Of a stretch of 64,000 nt of DNA, positions 24,767 to 35,177 are shown one piece after another. The notes under the pieces are model-generated. The model was not told the DNA's origin and searched no databases. It saw only the letters and a list, made by a program, of their open reading frames with translations. Made by a program: the position numbers and the translations under genes. Numbering within the stretch: position 1 is the first letter of the stretch; each line of letters opens with the position of its first letter. Source of the DNA: G963676795 sp963677215 (lineage in GTDB: Bacteria; Desulfobacterota; Desulfuromonadia; Desulfuromonadales; Geopsychrobacteraceae); NCBI GenBank assembly GCA_963677215.1, contig OY781919.1, forward strand, positions 558,001 through 622,000, written 5' to 3'.

Positions 24767-26665
24767 TCAGTCCCCTTTTTTGAGGAACTTCTTGAACAAC
24801 CCCTTCGACTGTGGTGCCGCACTCTGCTCGCGCCGCAGGTTAATCAGCCGCAGTTCACGCAGCGCTTCGGTACAGTCCGGGTTGGCCTGCACGGCCATCT
24901 CGAAGGATTTTTCGGCCTGACGGTCCTTGTGCATGGCATGGTAGACGTGCCCCAGATAGAGATGGGTAAGATCCTGGCCCGGATTGATCTCCTTGGAGGC
25001 GAGCAGGATTTCCATCGCCTTGTTCTGGATATCCGGCTTATCCGGATCGGACTTGAACAGCGCCCAGGCGTAGAGGGTCATATATTCGGGCTCTTGCGGA
25101 CTCAGTTCAATCGAACGCTGCAGGCTCTTGGCCGCCGCGGCAAAGCGGCGGATCTTGAGCAGGGCCCGCCCTTCCTGGAAAGCCCCTTCGGCTTCGATGA
25201 CCTGATTGATGTCGACCGACTTCTTCGTTCCGTGGACCAGCTCTTCGAGATAATCGGCACAGCTGTCCGGATCGCTCAGCACCGTATAAGCCTGGGTAAT
25301 GTACTGGAACATGTCGCGGATCTTGACGCTCATCTCACGAGACAGGTCACTGCCGAGGAAACGGTCCGGATGATATTCCTTGGCCAGCCGGTAGTAAGCG
25401 CGCCGCGCTTCTGAAGGACCGCTGTCACGGCTGATGCCGAGAACCTCGAAATAATCGGCACTCATGATCCTTCGGTAATCCTCCAGAATCCTCTTGCGCA
25501 GCTTCTCATCGATGATATCCAGAGCTTCATCATCCTGAAGCAGCTCAGGATCGACCTGTTCCGGTGTAACCTGGCGCTCAAGCATATCGGAAATCAGCAG
25601 GGCGGCAATTATTCTCTGAATTTCCCGTTTAGCCAGCGGGTGCTCGTCAAGAAGCTTGGCCATGGTTTTGACACCGACACAGCTCTTGAAGATCTGCGCG
25701 CCCCGCTTGTTCAGTTCGATATCCTGAAAACGGTATACCGGATTGGTCGTCTGCTTGAGGTAATCTTCCATATAGGGGAAAAGAAAATCATCCAGCTGCT
25801 TGATGCTCCAGTACTCGCCAATCCCCTGCAGAATCAGGTTGGCCGGCGTCATTTTCATCCGGGTCACGGTCTTTTTGATATCCGCGACCTCGGTAAACAT
25901 CCAGGTTCCGTCCTGCCAGGCAAAGGTCGTCAGCAACTTTTCGGTGATCTGACGGACCAGGGCGGTATGCAGCTGCTGAGGGGTCAGCAGCCCCATTTCG
26001 ATCAGCATAGTACCCTGCAAGCGGCCCGACTCCCTGCTCCGCTCAACCGACTGATCACAGTCAACCTGGGTGATCACGCCCTCACGCACCAGCATCCGCC
26101 CCAGGCATTCGCTCAGAACATTGGAACGGGCGAAGATCGGATAACCGTTTTCGATGTAAATGACCTTCTTCTGATTCCCCTTCTGCAGCTGAAGCATCCC
26201 CGTCGCTTTGTTCTGGTAGAGCTTATGCAACTGCTGAGGAATGGTAAAATCGGAAATTGGTCGGGCCTTGGGAGGCTCCTCTCCCTTCTCGCCAGAGGGG
26301 AAGATGGTCTCGAGCATCTTCTGCAGATCCTGACCGGTGAACGGTTTGACCAGAAACTGATCGACGCCATAATCCTGTCTGGCAGCCGCACACTGTTCAG
26401 GAGTATGGATTGTTGCCGTGATCATGACGACCGGCAGGTCGCGGGTCTTGTCGTGCTTACGCAGAGCCCGGCAGATATTGGGTCCGGAAATTTCCGGCAT
26501 GTTGATATCGATCAGAGCCAGATCGAAATCTTCGGTGAGCAGCCTGCGGACCCCGACGGCACCGCGATCAGCGCCTTCAACCTGAAATCCCGCCGCGGCC
26601 AGCGCCTGCTGCAGGAAATCACGCAGATCACGATCATCATCAATGATCAGAATATGTTTGCTCAT
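24767..26665 (-). CDS. Receiver - DUF4388 - J-domain - TPR protein
   Basis: A 632-residue signalling protein. Residues 1-122 form a receiver (ILIIDDDRD, phospho-Asp53 in LALIDINMPE). About 150-330 is a DUF4388/PATAN-like region with TGMLQLQKG. About 425-490 is a J domain with the Hsp70-activating HPD in KEYHPDRFLG. The rest, to the end, has TPR-type helices. This combination recurs in deltaproteobacteria and is thought to link phospho-signalling to chaperone or motility-type outputs, but no function is proven. The start has GGAG about 8 bases upstream. It ends the ten-gene minus-strand run. Confidence 0.85.
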   Translation of the reverse strand: MSKHILIIDDDRDLRDFLQQALAAAGFQVEGADRGAVGVRRLLTEDFDLALIDINMPEISGPNICRALRKHDKTRDLPVVMITATIHTPEQCAAARQDYGVDQFLVKPFTGQDLQKMLETIFPSGEKGEEPPKARPISDFTIPQQLHKLYQNKATGMLQLQKGNQKKVIYIENGYPIFARSNVLSECLGRMLVREGVITQVDCDQSVERSRESGRLQGTMLIEMGLLTPQQLHTALVRQITEKLLTTFAWQDGTWMFTEVADIKKTVTRMKMTPANLILQGIGEYWSIKQLDDFLFPYMEDYLKQTTNPVYRFQDIELNKRGAQIFKSCVGVKTMAKLLDEHPLAKREIQRIIAALLISDMLERQVTPEQVDPELLQDDEALDIIDEKLRKRILEDYRRIMSADYFEVLGISRDSGPSEARRAYYRLAKEYHPDRFLGSDLSREMSVKIRDMFQYITQAYTVLSDPDSCADYLEELVHGTKKSVDINQVIEAEGAFQEGRALLKIRRFAAAAKSLQRSIELSPQEPEYMTLYAWALFKSDPDKPDIQNKAMEILLASKEINPGQDLTHLYLGHVYHAMHKDRQAEKSFEMAVQANPDCTEALRELRLINLRREQSAAPQSKGLFKKFLKKGD

Positions 26666-26682
26666 CCCGATATCTCCGCTTG

Positions 26683-29600
26683 CTATGCTGCTGGCTGTGA
26701 AGAAAGATACTTTTCGAACAGTTCACGAACCGTCTCCGTGACCTGGCGATATTCATTCAAAAACTGCTGTTCCGGCTGAATCCCTGCACCGACATAACCA
26801 AGGCTGCGGACCACCTTGCGCAGATTGCGCTGCTGGGCCGACAGCTGACTGATCGACTGGTCATGCAATAACCTTAACTTATTTTCCAGTCTTCTCAAGA
26901 ACTTATATGCACCAACAAGCATTTCTGCGTCATCCCGGGGAACCAGTTCGGCTCCAGCAAGAGCATCCAGAATGCGGATGGTATTCTGCAGTCTCAGTGT
27001 CTTGACCTGCCCGGCATAACGCAACTGCAGGTACTGAACGATAAACTCGACATCGACCATGCCGCCCCGCCCGGTCTTGATATTGAGCTGGTCCTCCGAC
27101 TCCCTGGCGATCTCGACCTCCATCCTGTTACGCAGTCGATACATTTCGGATTGAAGATTTTCCGGCAAGGGCCTTTCAAAGGTCAAGCGCTCAATACACG
27201 TTTGCACCCTGTGCATAAACGTATCCCGACCGCAGACGACCCTGGCCTTGGTCATCGCCTGACGTTCCCAAGGCTGGGCCGAATCGTGATGATAGCGTTC
27301 AAAAGCTTTCAGACTGGTGACCAGCGGTCCCTGATTGCCCGACGGACGCAGCCGGGTATCGATCTGATAGACATACCCTTCCCGGGTCACCAGGGTCAGA
27401 ATGGTAATGATCCGCTGCGCCAGCTTGGCAAAATATTCGTGATTGCTGATCAGCCTGAAACGTTGCACATCGGTCCCATCAACCGGGCGCGTCGCACCTT
27501 CCTGTTCGTAGATAAAGATAATGTCCAGGTCGGAGTGATAGTTCAGCTCATGGCCACCGAGCTTGCCCATACCAATAATCCCGAATGCTGTCTCCTGAGC
27601 ATCACCCTCGGCATAGGGGGCGCCAAAACGTGGAGCCAGTTCCTGCCGGGCGATCCTGCAGCTGAGCTGGAGACAGACCTCAGCCAGCCAGGAAAGCTGC
27701 TCGGCACCTGCATCCTGAGACATCTCACCGTTGAGGTCATGCATGGCGATACGCAAAAATTCTTCATTGCGAAAACGGCGGATGACATCGAGCTTGATTT
27801 CAAAGTCCTCGGCCTGCGCCAACTGATCTTTAAGCTCATGGCTCATCTGCTCACGCGATTTGTTTTCGATGGCATAGGACTGCGAGACCATGGTGTCAAG
27901 CAGCTCCGGGCGTTGGATGAAGATTCGCGACAGCAGCTGACTGGAGCCAAACAGGGAGATCAGCACCTTGATGATAGCACGGTTCTCAACCAGCAACGAA
28001 AAGAACGAGCTACGGGCCCGGATAGCATCGAGAAAGGCTTCCAGGTTATTGAGAGCCTGATCCGGATTGGGCGATTCGAGCAGTTCATTGAGCACCAGCG
28101 GCGCCAGTTTTTCCAGGCTGCGCCGGTCGCGCCGGGTCAGCCGCTTGTGTGGATCCCCTTCACGCAACAGTGCGAGGCTCTCATAAGCGGCATCCGGATT
28201 GCTGAAGCCCCTGGCTTCGAGCAGATCCTTGACCAGATCGGCATCCGCCTGCGGGTCGAAAATGACGCTGACTTCAGGATTGATCGCCAGATCCTCTGCG
28301 TCTGCGGAATGGAAAAGGTCACGGAAGATCCCGTGGACCAGCTTCCGGTGGTTCTGCAGGCAGCGGCTGAACTCGGTATGATTGGCAAAGCCGCAGCGCC
28401 TGGCCAGGGTTTCCAGAGAGCGTTCATCGGTCGGCAGGGCGTGGGTCTGCTGCTCCTGGACAACCTGAATCCGGTGTTCGACGGTACGCAGAAAGCGGTA
28501 GGCATCGGTCAGCAGTTGACATTCTTCACAGTCGACCAGCTCTTCCTGACAGAGCAGCTGCAAAACCTTGAGGGTGTTACGCTGCTGTAGTTGCGGACGC
28601 TTTCCCGCATTGACAAGCTGCAGCGCCTGAACGAAGAATTCAATCTCACGGATCCCGCCGAAGCCGAGCTTGAGGTTGCGCAACCCCTCCTGGTCGCGGT
28701 CCAGGCTGGCGTTGATTTTCTGCTTCATCAGCTTGATATCTTCGAGCATGCCGAAATCGAGATAGCGCCTGAAGATAAAGGGCTTAAGTCTCTGCAGCAG
28801 CAGTTCGCCGAGGTCAAGGGAACCGGCAACCGGGCGGGCCTTGAGCATGGCCGCCCGCTCCCAGCTCTGCCCCCAGGATTCATAGTAGGCCTCAGCTCCG
28901 CCTAGGGAGATGGCCAGGTCGCCGTTATTGCCGTCGGGGCGCAGGCGGGTATCGACCCGGAAGACGAAACCGTCCACAGTCACCTGGTGAAGCGCCCTGG
29001 TGACCAGTTCGGCGAGTTTGACATAATAGCGGTGCAGACTAATCTTTTCTCCACGGCTGCCGCCGGCCGTTTCACCCCGGTTGGACGAATAACAGTAGAT
29101 GAGATCAATATCGGACGAAAAGTTCAGCTCGTTACCGCCGAATTTTCCCATACCCAGGATAGTCATCTCGGCCCGGCGAGTCGTGGCATCCTCGAGGGTT
29201 TCAAGCGGCTCGCCATACTCCTCTGCCAGTTGCGCATCGCAGACCTCGTAGGCCCGCTGCAGGCTGGCCGCAGCGAGACTGGACAGCTCAGCGGTCACCT
29301 CTTCGAGCGGGGCAAGACCACACAGATCCCTGCTGCCGATTCTCAGGATCTGTTGGGCCTTGTAACGTCTCAGACCAGCCTTGAGTTCTGCAAAATCGGC
29401 TGATGCGGGAATCAACTGGCGCAATTCATCGAGCATCTGCTCTCGCGTGCAGGAACCTTCAATCCCCTGTGGGCTGAACAGACGGGGGAGATGGGAAGCG
29501 TGGCGACAGCAGATATTGGCCAGAAACTGAGAACCACCGAGCACGATCAGCAACTGCCGACGCTGGACTGGCTGATGCAGAACAGCTAACAACGACTCCC

Positions 29601-29841
29601 GCTCGACCCGATCGAACAGCCGCTCAAGCAGATTAAGAGCGGCATCAGGGTCCGCAGAAGCGAGTGCCTCAGCAAGGATTTCACAGAGCAGGTCAAGATT
29701 GCCCAATTGTTCCTGGAGCAGTTCAAGATTGGTCGCTGCACGCTCCCCATCAACCAGGGGTAAATGAGCGAGCCAGTCGACACCCCGCGGCCGATCATTA
29801 AACAGTAAATCCAGTTGGACCCTGATCTTGTCTCTCTGCAT
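26683..29841 (-). CDS. glnE: Glutamine synthetase adenylyltransferase/deadenylylase GlnE
   Basis: A bifunctional enzyme that adds AMP to, or removes it from, glutamine synthetase, according to P-II and glutamine. The 1052-residue chain has both nucleotidyltransferase cores: GKFGGNELNFSSDIDLIY at about residue 235 (deadenylylation) and GKLGGHELNYHSDLDIIF at about residue 760 (adenylylation). Each is followed by helical regulatory domains. A GGAGG is very close to the ATG at 29841 (2 bases), yet no better start is visible. It is 17 bases downstream of mtnA. With GlnK at 12116-12454 it forms the nitrogen-control set. Confidence 0.96.
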   Translation of the reverse strand: MQRDKIRVQLDLLFNDRPRGVDWLAHLPLVDGERAATNLELLQEQLGNLDLLCEILAEALASADPDAALNLLERLFDRVERESLLAVLHQPVQRRQLLIVLGGSQFLANICCRHASHLPRLFSPQGIEGSCTREQMLDELRQLIPASADFAELKAGLRRYKAQQILRIGSRDLCGLAPLEEVTAELSSLAAASLQRAYEVCDAQLAEEYGEPLETLEDATTRRAEMTILGMGKFGGNELNFSSDIDLIYCYSSNRGETAGGSRGEKISLHRYYVKLAELVTRALHQVTVDGFVFRVDTRLRPDGNNGDLAISLGGAEAYYESWGQSWERAAMLKARPVAGSLDLGELLLQRLKPFIFRRYLDFGMLEDIKLMKQKINASLDRDQEGLRNLKLGFGGIREIEFFVQALQLVNAGKRPQLQQRNTLKVLQLLCQEELVDCEECQLLTDAYRFLRTVEHRIQVVQEQQTHALPTDERSLETLARRCGFANHTEFSRCLQNHRKLVHGIFRDLFHSADAEDLAINPEVSVIFDPQADADLVKDLLEARGFSNPDAAYESLALLREGDPHKRLTRRDRRSLEKLAPLVLNELLESPNPDQALNNLEAFLDAIRARSSFFSLLVENRAIIKVLISLFGSSQLLSRIFIQRPELLDTMVSQSYAIENKSREQMSHELKDQLAQAEDFEIKLDVIRRFRNEEFLRIAMHDLNGEMSQDAGAEQLSWLAEVCLQLSCRIARQELAPRFGAPYAEGDAQETAFGIIGMGKLGGHELNYHSDLDIIFIYEQEGATRPVDGTDVQRFRLISNHEYFAKLAQRIITILTLVTREGYVYQIDTRLRPSGNQGPLVTSLKAFERYHHDSAQPWERQAMTKARVVCGRDTFMHRVQTCIERLTFERPLPENLQSEMYRLRNRMEVEIARESEDQLNIKTGRGGMVDVEFIVQYLQLRYAGQVKTLRLQNTIRILDALAGAELVPRDDAEMLVGAYKFLRRLENKLRLLHDQSISQLSAQQRNLRKVVRSLGYVGAGIQPEQQFLNEYRQVTETVRELFEKYLSSQPAA

Positions 29842-29858
29842 ACCCTCCGCCTATAAAA

Positions 29859-30920
<1,062 letters not shown>

Positions 30921-30977
30921 GGGGAACCTTTTTATCAGGAAACAATCACCCCCCTGCTCGCAGGGAGGTCCTGGTTA

Positions 30978-32414
30978 TCAATCCGCCAGTTTCTTCATCA
31001 GCAGCTGGTTGACCATGCCCGGGTTGGCCTTGCCTTTGCTGGCCTTCATGATCTGACCGACAAAAAAGCCCATCAGCTTGGTCTTGCCGGCCTTGAACTC
31101 GGCAACCTCGGTAGGATTGGCGGCGATCACCTCGTCGACGATCGCTTCGATGGCACCGGTGTCCGAGACCTGCTTCAGCCCCTTCTCCTCAATAACCTGA
31201 CCGGCCGTTTTGCCGGTCTTCCAGACCTCCTCGAAAACGGTCTTGGCGATTTTTCCGGAGATGGTGCCATCCTCGATGCGTGCCAGAATCCCCGCCAACA
31301 GCTGTGGGGTGACCGGACACTCAGCAATGGCTATCCCCTGCTCCTTCAGTCCGCCGAGGATATCGCCCATGACCCAGTTGGAACAGGCCTTCGGCTGGTT
31401 ATGCAGTTTGACCAGTACGTCGAAGTATTCGGCCACGGCGCGCTCGGCACAGATGACCCCGGCATCGTAAGCCGGCAGACCGAGATCCTCCTGGTAGCGC
31501 TTGAGCTTGGCTTCCGGCAGTTCCGGCAGGGCTTCGCGAACTTCCGCTATCCACTCGTCGGAAACCTTGAGCGGCAGCAGGTCGGGATCGGGAAAGTAGC
31601 GGTAGTCATGGGCTTCTTCCTTGCCGCGCATGGAGCGGGTCACGCCGGTTTCGGAATCAAACAGACGGGTCTCCTGGACCACCTTGCTGCCATCCTCGAC
31701 CAGGTCAATCTGGCGTTCGATCTCGTATTCGATCGCCTGCTTGATGAAGCGGAAGGAGTTGATGTTCTTCAGCTCGGCACGGGTGCCAAATTCAGCCTGC
31801 CCCCAGGGGCGGATCGAGACGTTGGCATCACAGCGGAACGACCCCTCTTCCAGGTTGCCGTCACAGATCCCTAAGTAGGTGACGATCTGGTGCAGCTGCT
31901 TCAGATAAGAGATCGCTTCGTCAGCGCTGCGCATATCCGGTTCGGAAACCACCTCAAGCAGCGGAGTACAGGCGCGGTTCAGATCGACGGACGAATTGCT
32001 GCCACTGCTGTGGAGCAGCTTGCCGGCATCCTCTTCCATATGAATCCGGGTGATGCCGATACGCTTCTTGCCGTTCTCTTCAGTGTCGATATCGAGCCAG
32101 CCGTGCTCGCAGATCGGCAGTTCGAACTGGGAGATCTGATAGCCCTTCGGCAGGTCGGGGTAAAAGTAGTTCTTGCGGGCGAAGATCGAGGTCGGCGCAA
32201 TCTGACAATTGGTTGCCAGCCCCGCCTTGATGGCGAATTCGACAGCCTTCTGGTTAAGCACCGGCAGGGCACCGGGCAGCCCCAGGCAAACCGGGCAGGT
32301 CTGGCTGTTCGGACTCTGACCGAACTCCGTAGAGCAGCCGCAGAAGATCTTGGTATTGGTCGTCAGCTGAACATGGACCTCAAGGCCGATAACCACTTCA
32401 TATTTGCTTTTCAT
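30978..32414 (-). CDS. gatB: Aspartyl/glutamyl-tRNA amidotransferase subunit B
   Basis: The tRNA-binding and kinase subunit of GatCAB, which converts misacylated Glu-tRNA(Gln) and/or Asp-tRNA(Asn) to the amide form. At 478 residues it is full length. It begins with YEVVIGLEVHVQL and has the zinc/cofactor-site cysteines (FCGCSTEFG and TCPVCLGLPG), the RCDANVSIRP motif and a C-terminal YqeY-like helical tail ending in VNQLLMKKL. AGGA precedes the ATG. It is the third gene of gatC-gatA-gatB. Confidence 0.97.
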   Translation of the reverse strand: MKSKYEVVIGLEVHVQLTTNTKIFCGCSTEFGQSPNSQTCPVCLGLPGALPVLNQKAVEFAIKAGLATNCQIAPTSIFARKNYFYPDLPKGYQISQFELPICEHGWLDIDTEENGKKRIGITRIHMEEDAGKLLHSSGSNSSVDLNRACTPLLEVVSEPDMRSADEAISYLKQLHQIVTYLGICDGNLEEGSFRCDANVSIRPWGQAEFGTRAELKNINSFRFIKQAIEYEIERQIDLVEDGSKVVQETRLFDSETGVTRSMRGKEEAHDYRYFPDPDLLPLKVSDEWIAEVREALPELPEAKLKRYQEDLGLPAYDAGVICAERAVAEYFDVLVKLHNQPKACSNWVMGDILGGLKEQGIAIAECPVTPQLLAGILARIEDGTISGKIAKTVFEEVWKTGKTAGQVIEEKGLKQVSDTGAIEAIVDEVIAANPTEVAEFKAGKTKLMGFFVGQIMKASKGKANPGMVNQLLMKKLAD

Positions 32415-32450
32415 GTTCTATCCTGTTTGATTAACAGTATTAAATTCTCA

Positions 32451-33908
32451 TCAAAGCTCAGGGCTACGATTGTTCCAGCCACTGACCTGCTCATAGGCAT
32501 AGGCGGCCTGCAGCAGTTCAGCTTCCTCAAACGGCTTGCCGATCAGCTGGACCCCGATCGGCAGCCCCTCATCACTCAGGCCACAGGGCAGGCTCATGGC
32601 ACAGGTACCGGCCAGATTGACCGGGATGGTGAAGATATCGCAGAGGTACATCTGTAACGGATCGTCGGTCTTTTCCCCCAGTTTGAAGGCCGGGGTCGGC
32701 GCAACCGGGGTGAGCAGCAGATCGACCTGCTCGAAGGCCTTGAGGAAATCCTGGCGGATCAGGGTCCGGACCTTCTGGGCCTTGAGGTAGTAGGCATCGT
32801 AGTAACCGGACGACAGAGCGTAAGTCCCAAGCATGATGCGGCGTTTGACCTCGGTGCCGAACCCTGCGGCACGAGTCTGCTGATACATCTGGATCAGTCC
32901 CTCACCGCTGTCCTTACGCTCGCCGTAACGCACGCCGTCATAACGGGCCAGGTTGCTTGAGGCTTCGGCGGTCGCCAGCAGATAGTAACAGGCGACGGCG
33001 TAGCTGGTATGCGGCAGCTCGACCTCGACGATCTCGGCACCCAGTTCCCTGTAGGCATCGATCGTTTTGTCGACCGCCCGCTTGACCTGGGGATCGAGCC
33101 CATCGATGAAGTATTCCTTCGGCAGACCGATCTTCTTCCCCTTGACCCCTTCCTTCAGGGTCGCCGAATAATCGGGGACCGGGGTATCGACCGAGGTCGA
33201 ATCGGCCGGATCGTAGCCGGCAATCGCTCCGAGCAGCATCGCACAGTCCTCGACATTGGTGGCAAATGGACCGACCTGATCGAGGGAGGAGGCATAGGAG
33301 ACCACCCCGTAACGGGAGACCCTGCCGTAGGTCGGCTTGAGACCGACGACACCGCACAGAGCGGCCGGTTGGCGGATCGAGCCGCCGGTGTCGGTACCGA
33401 GCGAAGCAAGGACCTGACGGGCCGCAACTGTGGCGGCGCTACCACCTGAAGAGCCGCCCGGTACACAGTTCAGATCCCAGGGGTTTCTGACACTGCCGGC
33501 AGCACTGTTCTCGTTGGATGAGCCCATGGCGAACTCATCCATGTTGAGCTTGCCGACGATAACTGCACCCTGCTCCTTGAGCTTGGCAACCGCAGTGGCA
33601 TCGTAGGGGGAAATATAGTTGTCGAGAATCTTGGAAGCACAGGTGGTCCGGACATCGAGGATATTGAAGATGTCCTTGACCGCCAGCGGAATCCCGGTAA
33701 AAGGCTGAGCATTGCCAGCAGCCAGACGCTCGTCTGCTGCTGCTGCAGCCACCAGGGCTTCGTCCTCACAAAGGGTGATAAAAGCGTTCAGCTGGTTATC
33801 AGTCTCTTTGATCCGTTCCAGGCAGACCCTGGTCAGTTCGACCGAGGTCGTCTCCCCGGCATCGAGCATATGACGCATCTGCGCAACGGTCAGGTTTTTC
33901 AATTGCAT
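32451..33908 (-). CDS. gatA: Aspartyl/glutamyl-tRNA amidotransferase subunit A
   Basis: The amidase subunit of GatCAB that releases ammonia from glutamine. The 485-residue product carries the amidase-signature catalytic set: Lys in AVKDIFNI, the cis-Ser in the PGGSSGGSAATVAA segment, and the nucleophile Ser in GTDTGGSIRQPAA. GGAG lies 8 bases before the ATG. Spacing to gatC and gatB is 28 and 36 bases, so the three subunits are translated from one transcript. Confidence 0.97.
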   Translation of the reverse strand: MQLKNLTVAQMRHMLDAGETTSVELTRVCLERIKETDNQLNAFITLCEDEALVAAAAADERLAAGNAQPFTGIPLAVKDIFNILDVRTTCASKILDNYISPYDATAVAKLKEQGAVIVGKLNMDEFAMGSSNENSAAGSVRNPWDLNCVPGGSSGGSAATVAARQVLASLGTDTGGSIRQPAALCGVVGLKPTYGRVSRYGVVSYASSLDQVGPFATNVEDCAMLLGAIAGYDPADSTSVDTPVPDYSATLKEGVKGKKIGLPKEYFIDGLDPQVKRAVDKTIDAYRELGAEIVEVELPHTSYAVACYYLLATAEASSNLARYDGVRYGERKDSGEGLIQMYQQTRAAGFGTEVKRRIMLGTYALSSGYYDAYYLKAQKVRTLIRQDFLKAFEQVDLLLTPVAPTPAFKLGEKTDDPLQMYLCDIFTIPVNLAGTCAMSLPCGLSDEGLPIGVQLIGKPFEEAELLQAAYAYEQVSGWNNRSPEL

Positions 33909-33936
33909 AGTTCTATCTCCGCAACGGGCTTACTGT

Positions 33937-34224
33937 TTATTCAATAACTTTGGGAACGGTGAAACAGTCATCGCCCGACGCCGGTGCGTTCTGCAGAGCC
34001 CGTTCGATACCGATTGACGGCTTGACTTCATCGACCCGGAAAGCATTGGCCATAGGTACGGCGTGGGAGGTCGGCTCGATGCCGTCGGTGTTCAGTTCGT
34101 TCAAGGTTTCAACGTATCCAAGGATAGCATCCATATCCCCGGTCAGACGCTCGATTTCATCCGCCGGCAGGGCCAGACGGGCCAGGCGGGCGACGTGTTC
34201 GACTTGTTCTCTGGTGATCTTCAT
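33937..34224 (-). CDS. gatC: Aspartyl/glutamyl-tRNA amidotransferase subunit C
   Basis: The small 95-residue belt subunit that wraps around GatA and GatB and stabilises them. It shows the family motifs EQVEHVARLARLALPADEI and GDMDAILGYVETLNELNTDGIEPTSH in shortened form. GGGAAG lies a few bases before the ATG. It is the first of the gat genes and follows mrp by 83 bases. Confidence 0.95.
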   Translation of the reverse strand: MKITREQVEHVARLARLALPADEIERLTGDMDAILGYVETLNELNTDGIEPTSHAVPMANAFRVDEVKPSIGIERALQNAPASGDDCFTVPKVIE

Positions 34225-34307
34225 CGTTTCTTCCCTACAAAAAAGTAAACCCTTAATTTACCATTCAAAACAGCATCGGTTCAAGGGGAAATATTCACGC
34301 CCCCGAC

Positions 34308-35174
34308 TCAGCCTTCGAGTTGGCGGCAGATTTCTTCCGCCACTTGAAGCAGAGCGACGCTGTTGGCCGACTCAGGGTAAGCGATCAGATGCGGCTGCCC
34401 GGCATCGCCGCCGATAACGACCAGCGGTTCGAAAGGAACCTTGGCCAGAACCATGGAGCCGACCTTTTCAGCCAATTTGTCTGCGCCACCGCTCTTGAAC
34501 AGGTCGGACTTGCCACCACAGTGAGGACAGACAAAACCACTCATATTTTCGACCAGGCCGAGAACCGGCAGCTTGACTTCCTGACAGAAACTGAGCGATT
34601 TCTCGACATCGGTCAGGGCCACATCCTGAGGGGTGGTCACGACCACCGCGGCAGCACCCTCACCAAGCAACTGGACTGCGCTCAAAGGCTCATCACCGGT
34701 TCCCGGAGGGCAGTCGAGCAACAGGTAGTCGAGTTCCCCCCAGACCACTTCGGCGAGCAGCTGCTGAATGGCGCCGTGCTTCATCGGCCCGCGCATGATC
34801 AGCGCCTTGTCAGTCGTTTCGATGAGAAAACCGATCGACATCAGCTTGATCCCGCAGGCATCGAGGGGATAGATTCCGTCTTCATCCATAGCCGGACGCT
34901 CATTTTCCAGACCGAACATCTTCGGAATACTCGGGCCGTGCAGATCGATGTCGAGCAGACCGACCTTTTTCCCCTTCTTGTGCAGCGCCACCGCCAGGTT
35001 GACCGCGGTGGTACTCTTGCCGACCCCTCCTTTCCCCGACATGACCACCAGCTTGTGCTTGATTGAACAGAGCCGCTGCGCCAGCTTGCGCTTCATCTGA
35101 ACTTGCGGGTCATTGGGATTGTCCTGCTGCTTGACGGAACAGGAGCTATCGTTGCAGCCATCACAATTTGCCAT
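34308..35174 (-). CDS. Mrp/NBP35-type Fe-S cluster carrier ATPase
   Basis: A P-loop ATPase of 288 residues that binds and transfers iron-sulfur clusters. The N-terminus is cysteine-bearing (MANCDGCNDSSC). The deviant Walker A is MSGKGGVGKSTT at about residues 45-56, switch regions are in DIDLHGPSI and LLDCPPGTGDE, and a C-terminal CPHC pair is the usual cluster site at the dimer interface. The start codon is 3 bases after the stop of the receiver/BTAD gene, implying coupled translation. Confidence 0.93.
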   Translation of the reverse strand: MANCDGCNDSSCSVKQQDNPNDPQVQMKRKLAQRLCSIKHKLVVMSGKGGVGKSTTAVNLAVALHKKGKKVGLLDIDLHGPSIPKMFGLENERPAMDEDGIYPLDACGIKLMSIGFLIETTDKALIMRGPMKHGAIQQLLAEVVWGELDYLLLDCPPGTGDEPLSAVQLLGEGAAAVVVTTPQDVALTDVEKSLSFCQEVKLPVLGLVENMSGFVCPHCGGKSDLFKSGGADKLAEKVGSMVLAKVPFEPLVVIGGDAGQPHLIAYPESANSVALLQVAEEICRQLEG

Positions 35175-35177
35175 TTT

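Noticed and set aside
27151..28590. Plus-strand frame of 479 codons opposite glnE
   Set aside because: Shadow frame; glnE has both nucleotidyltransferase cores intact on the minus strand.
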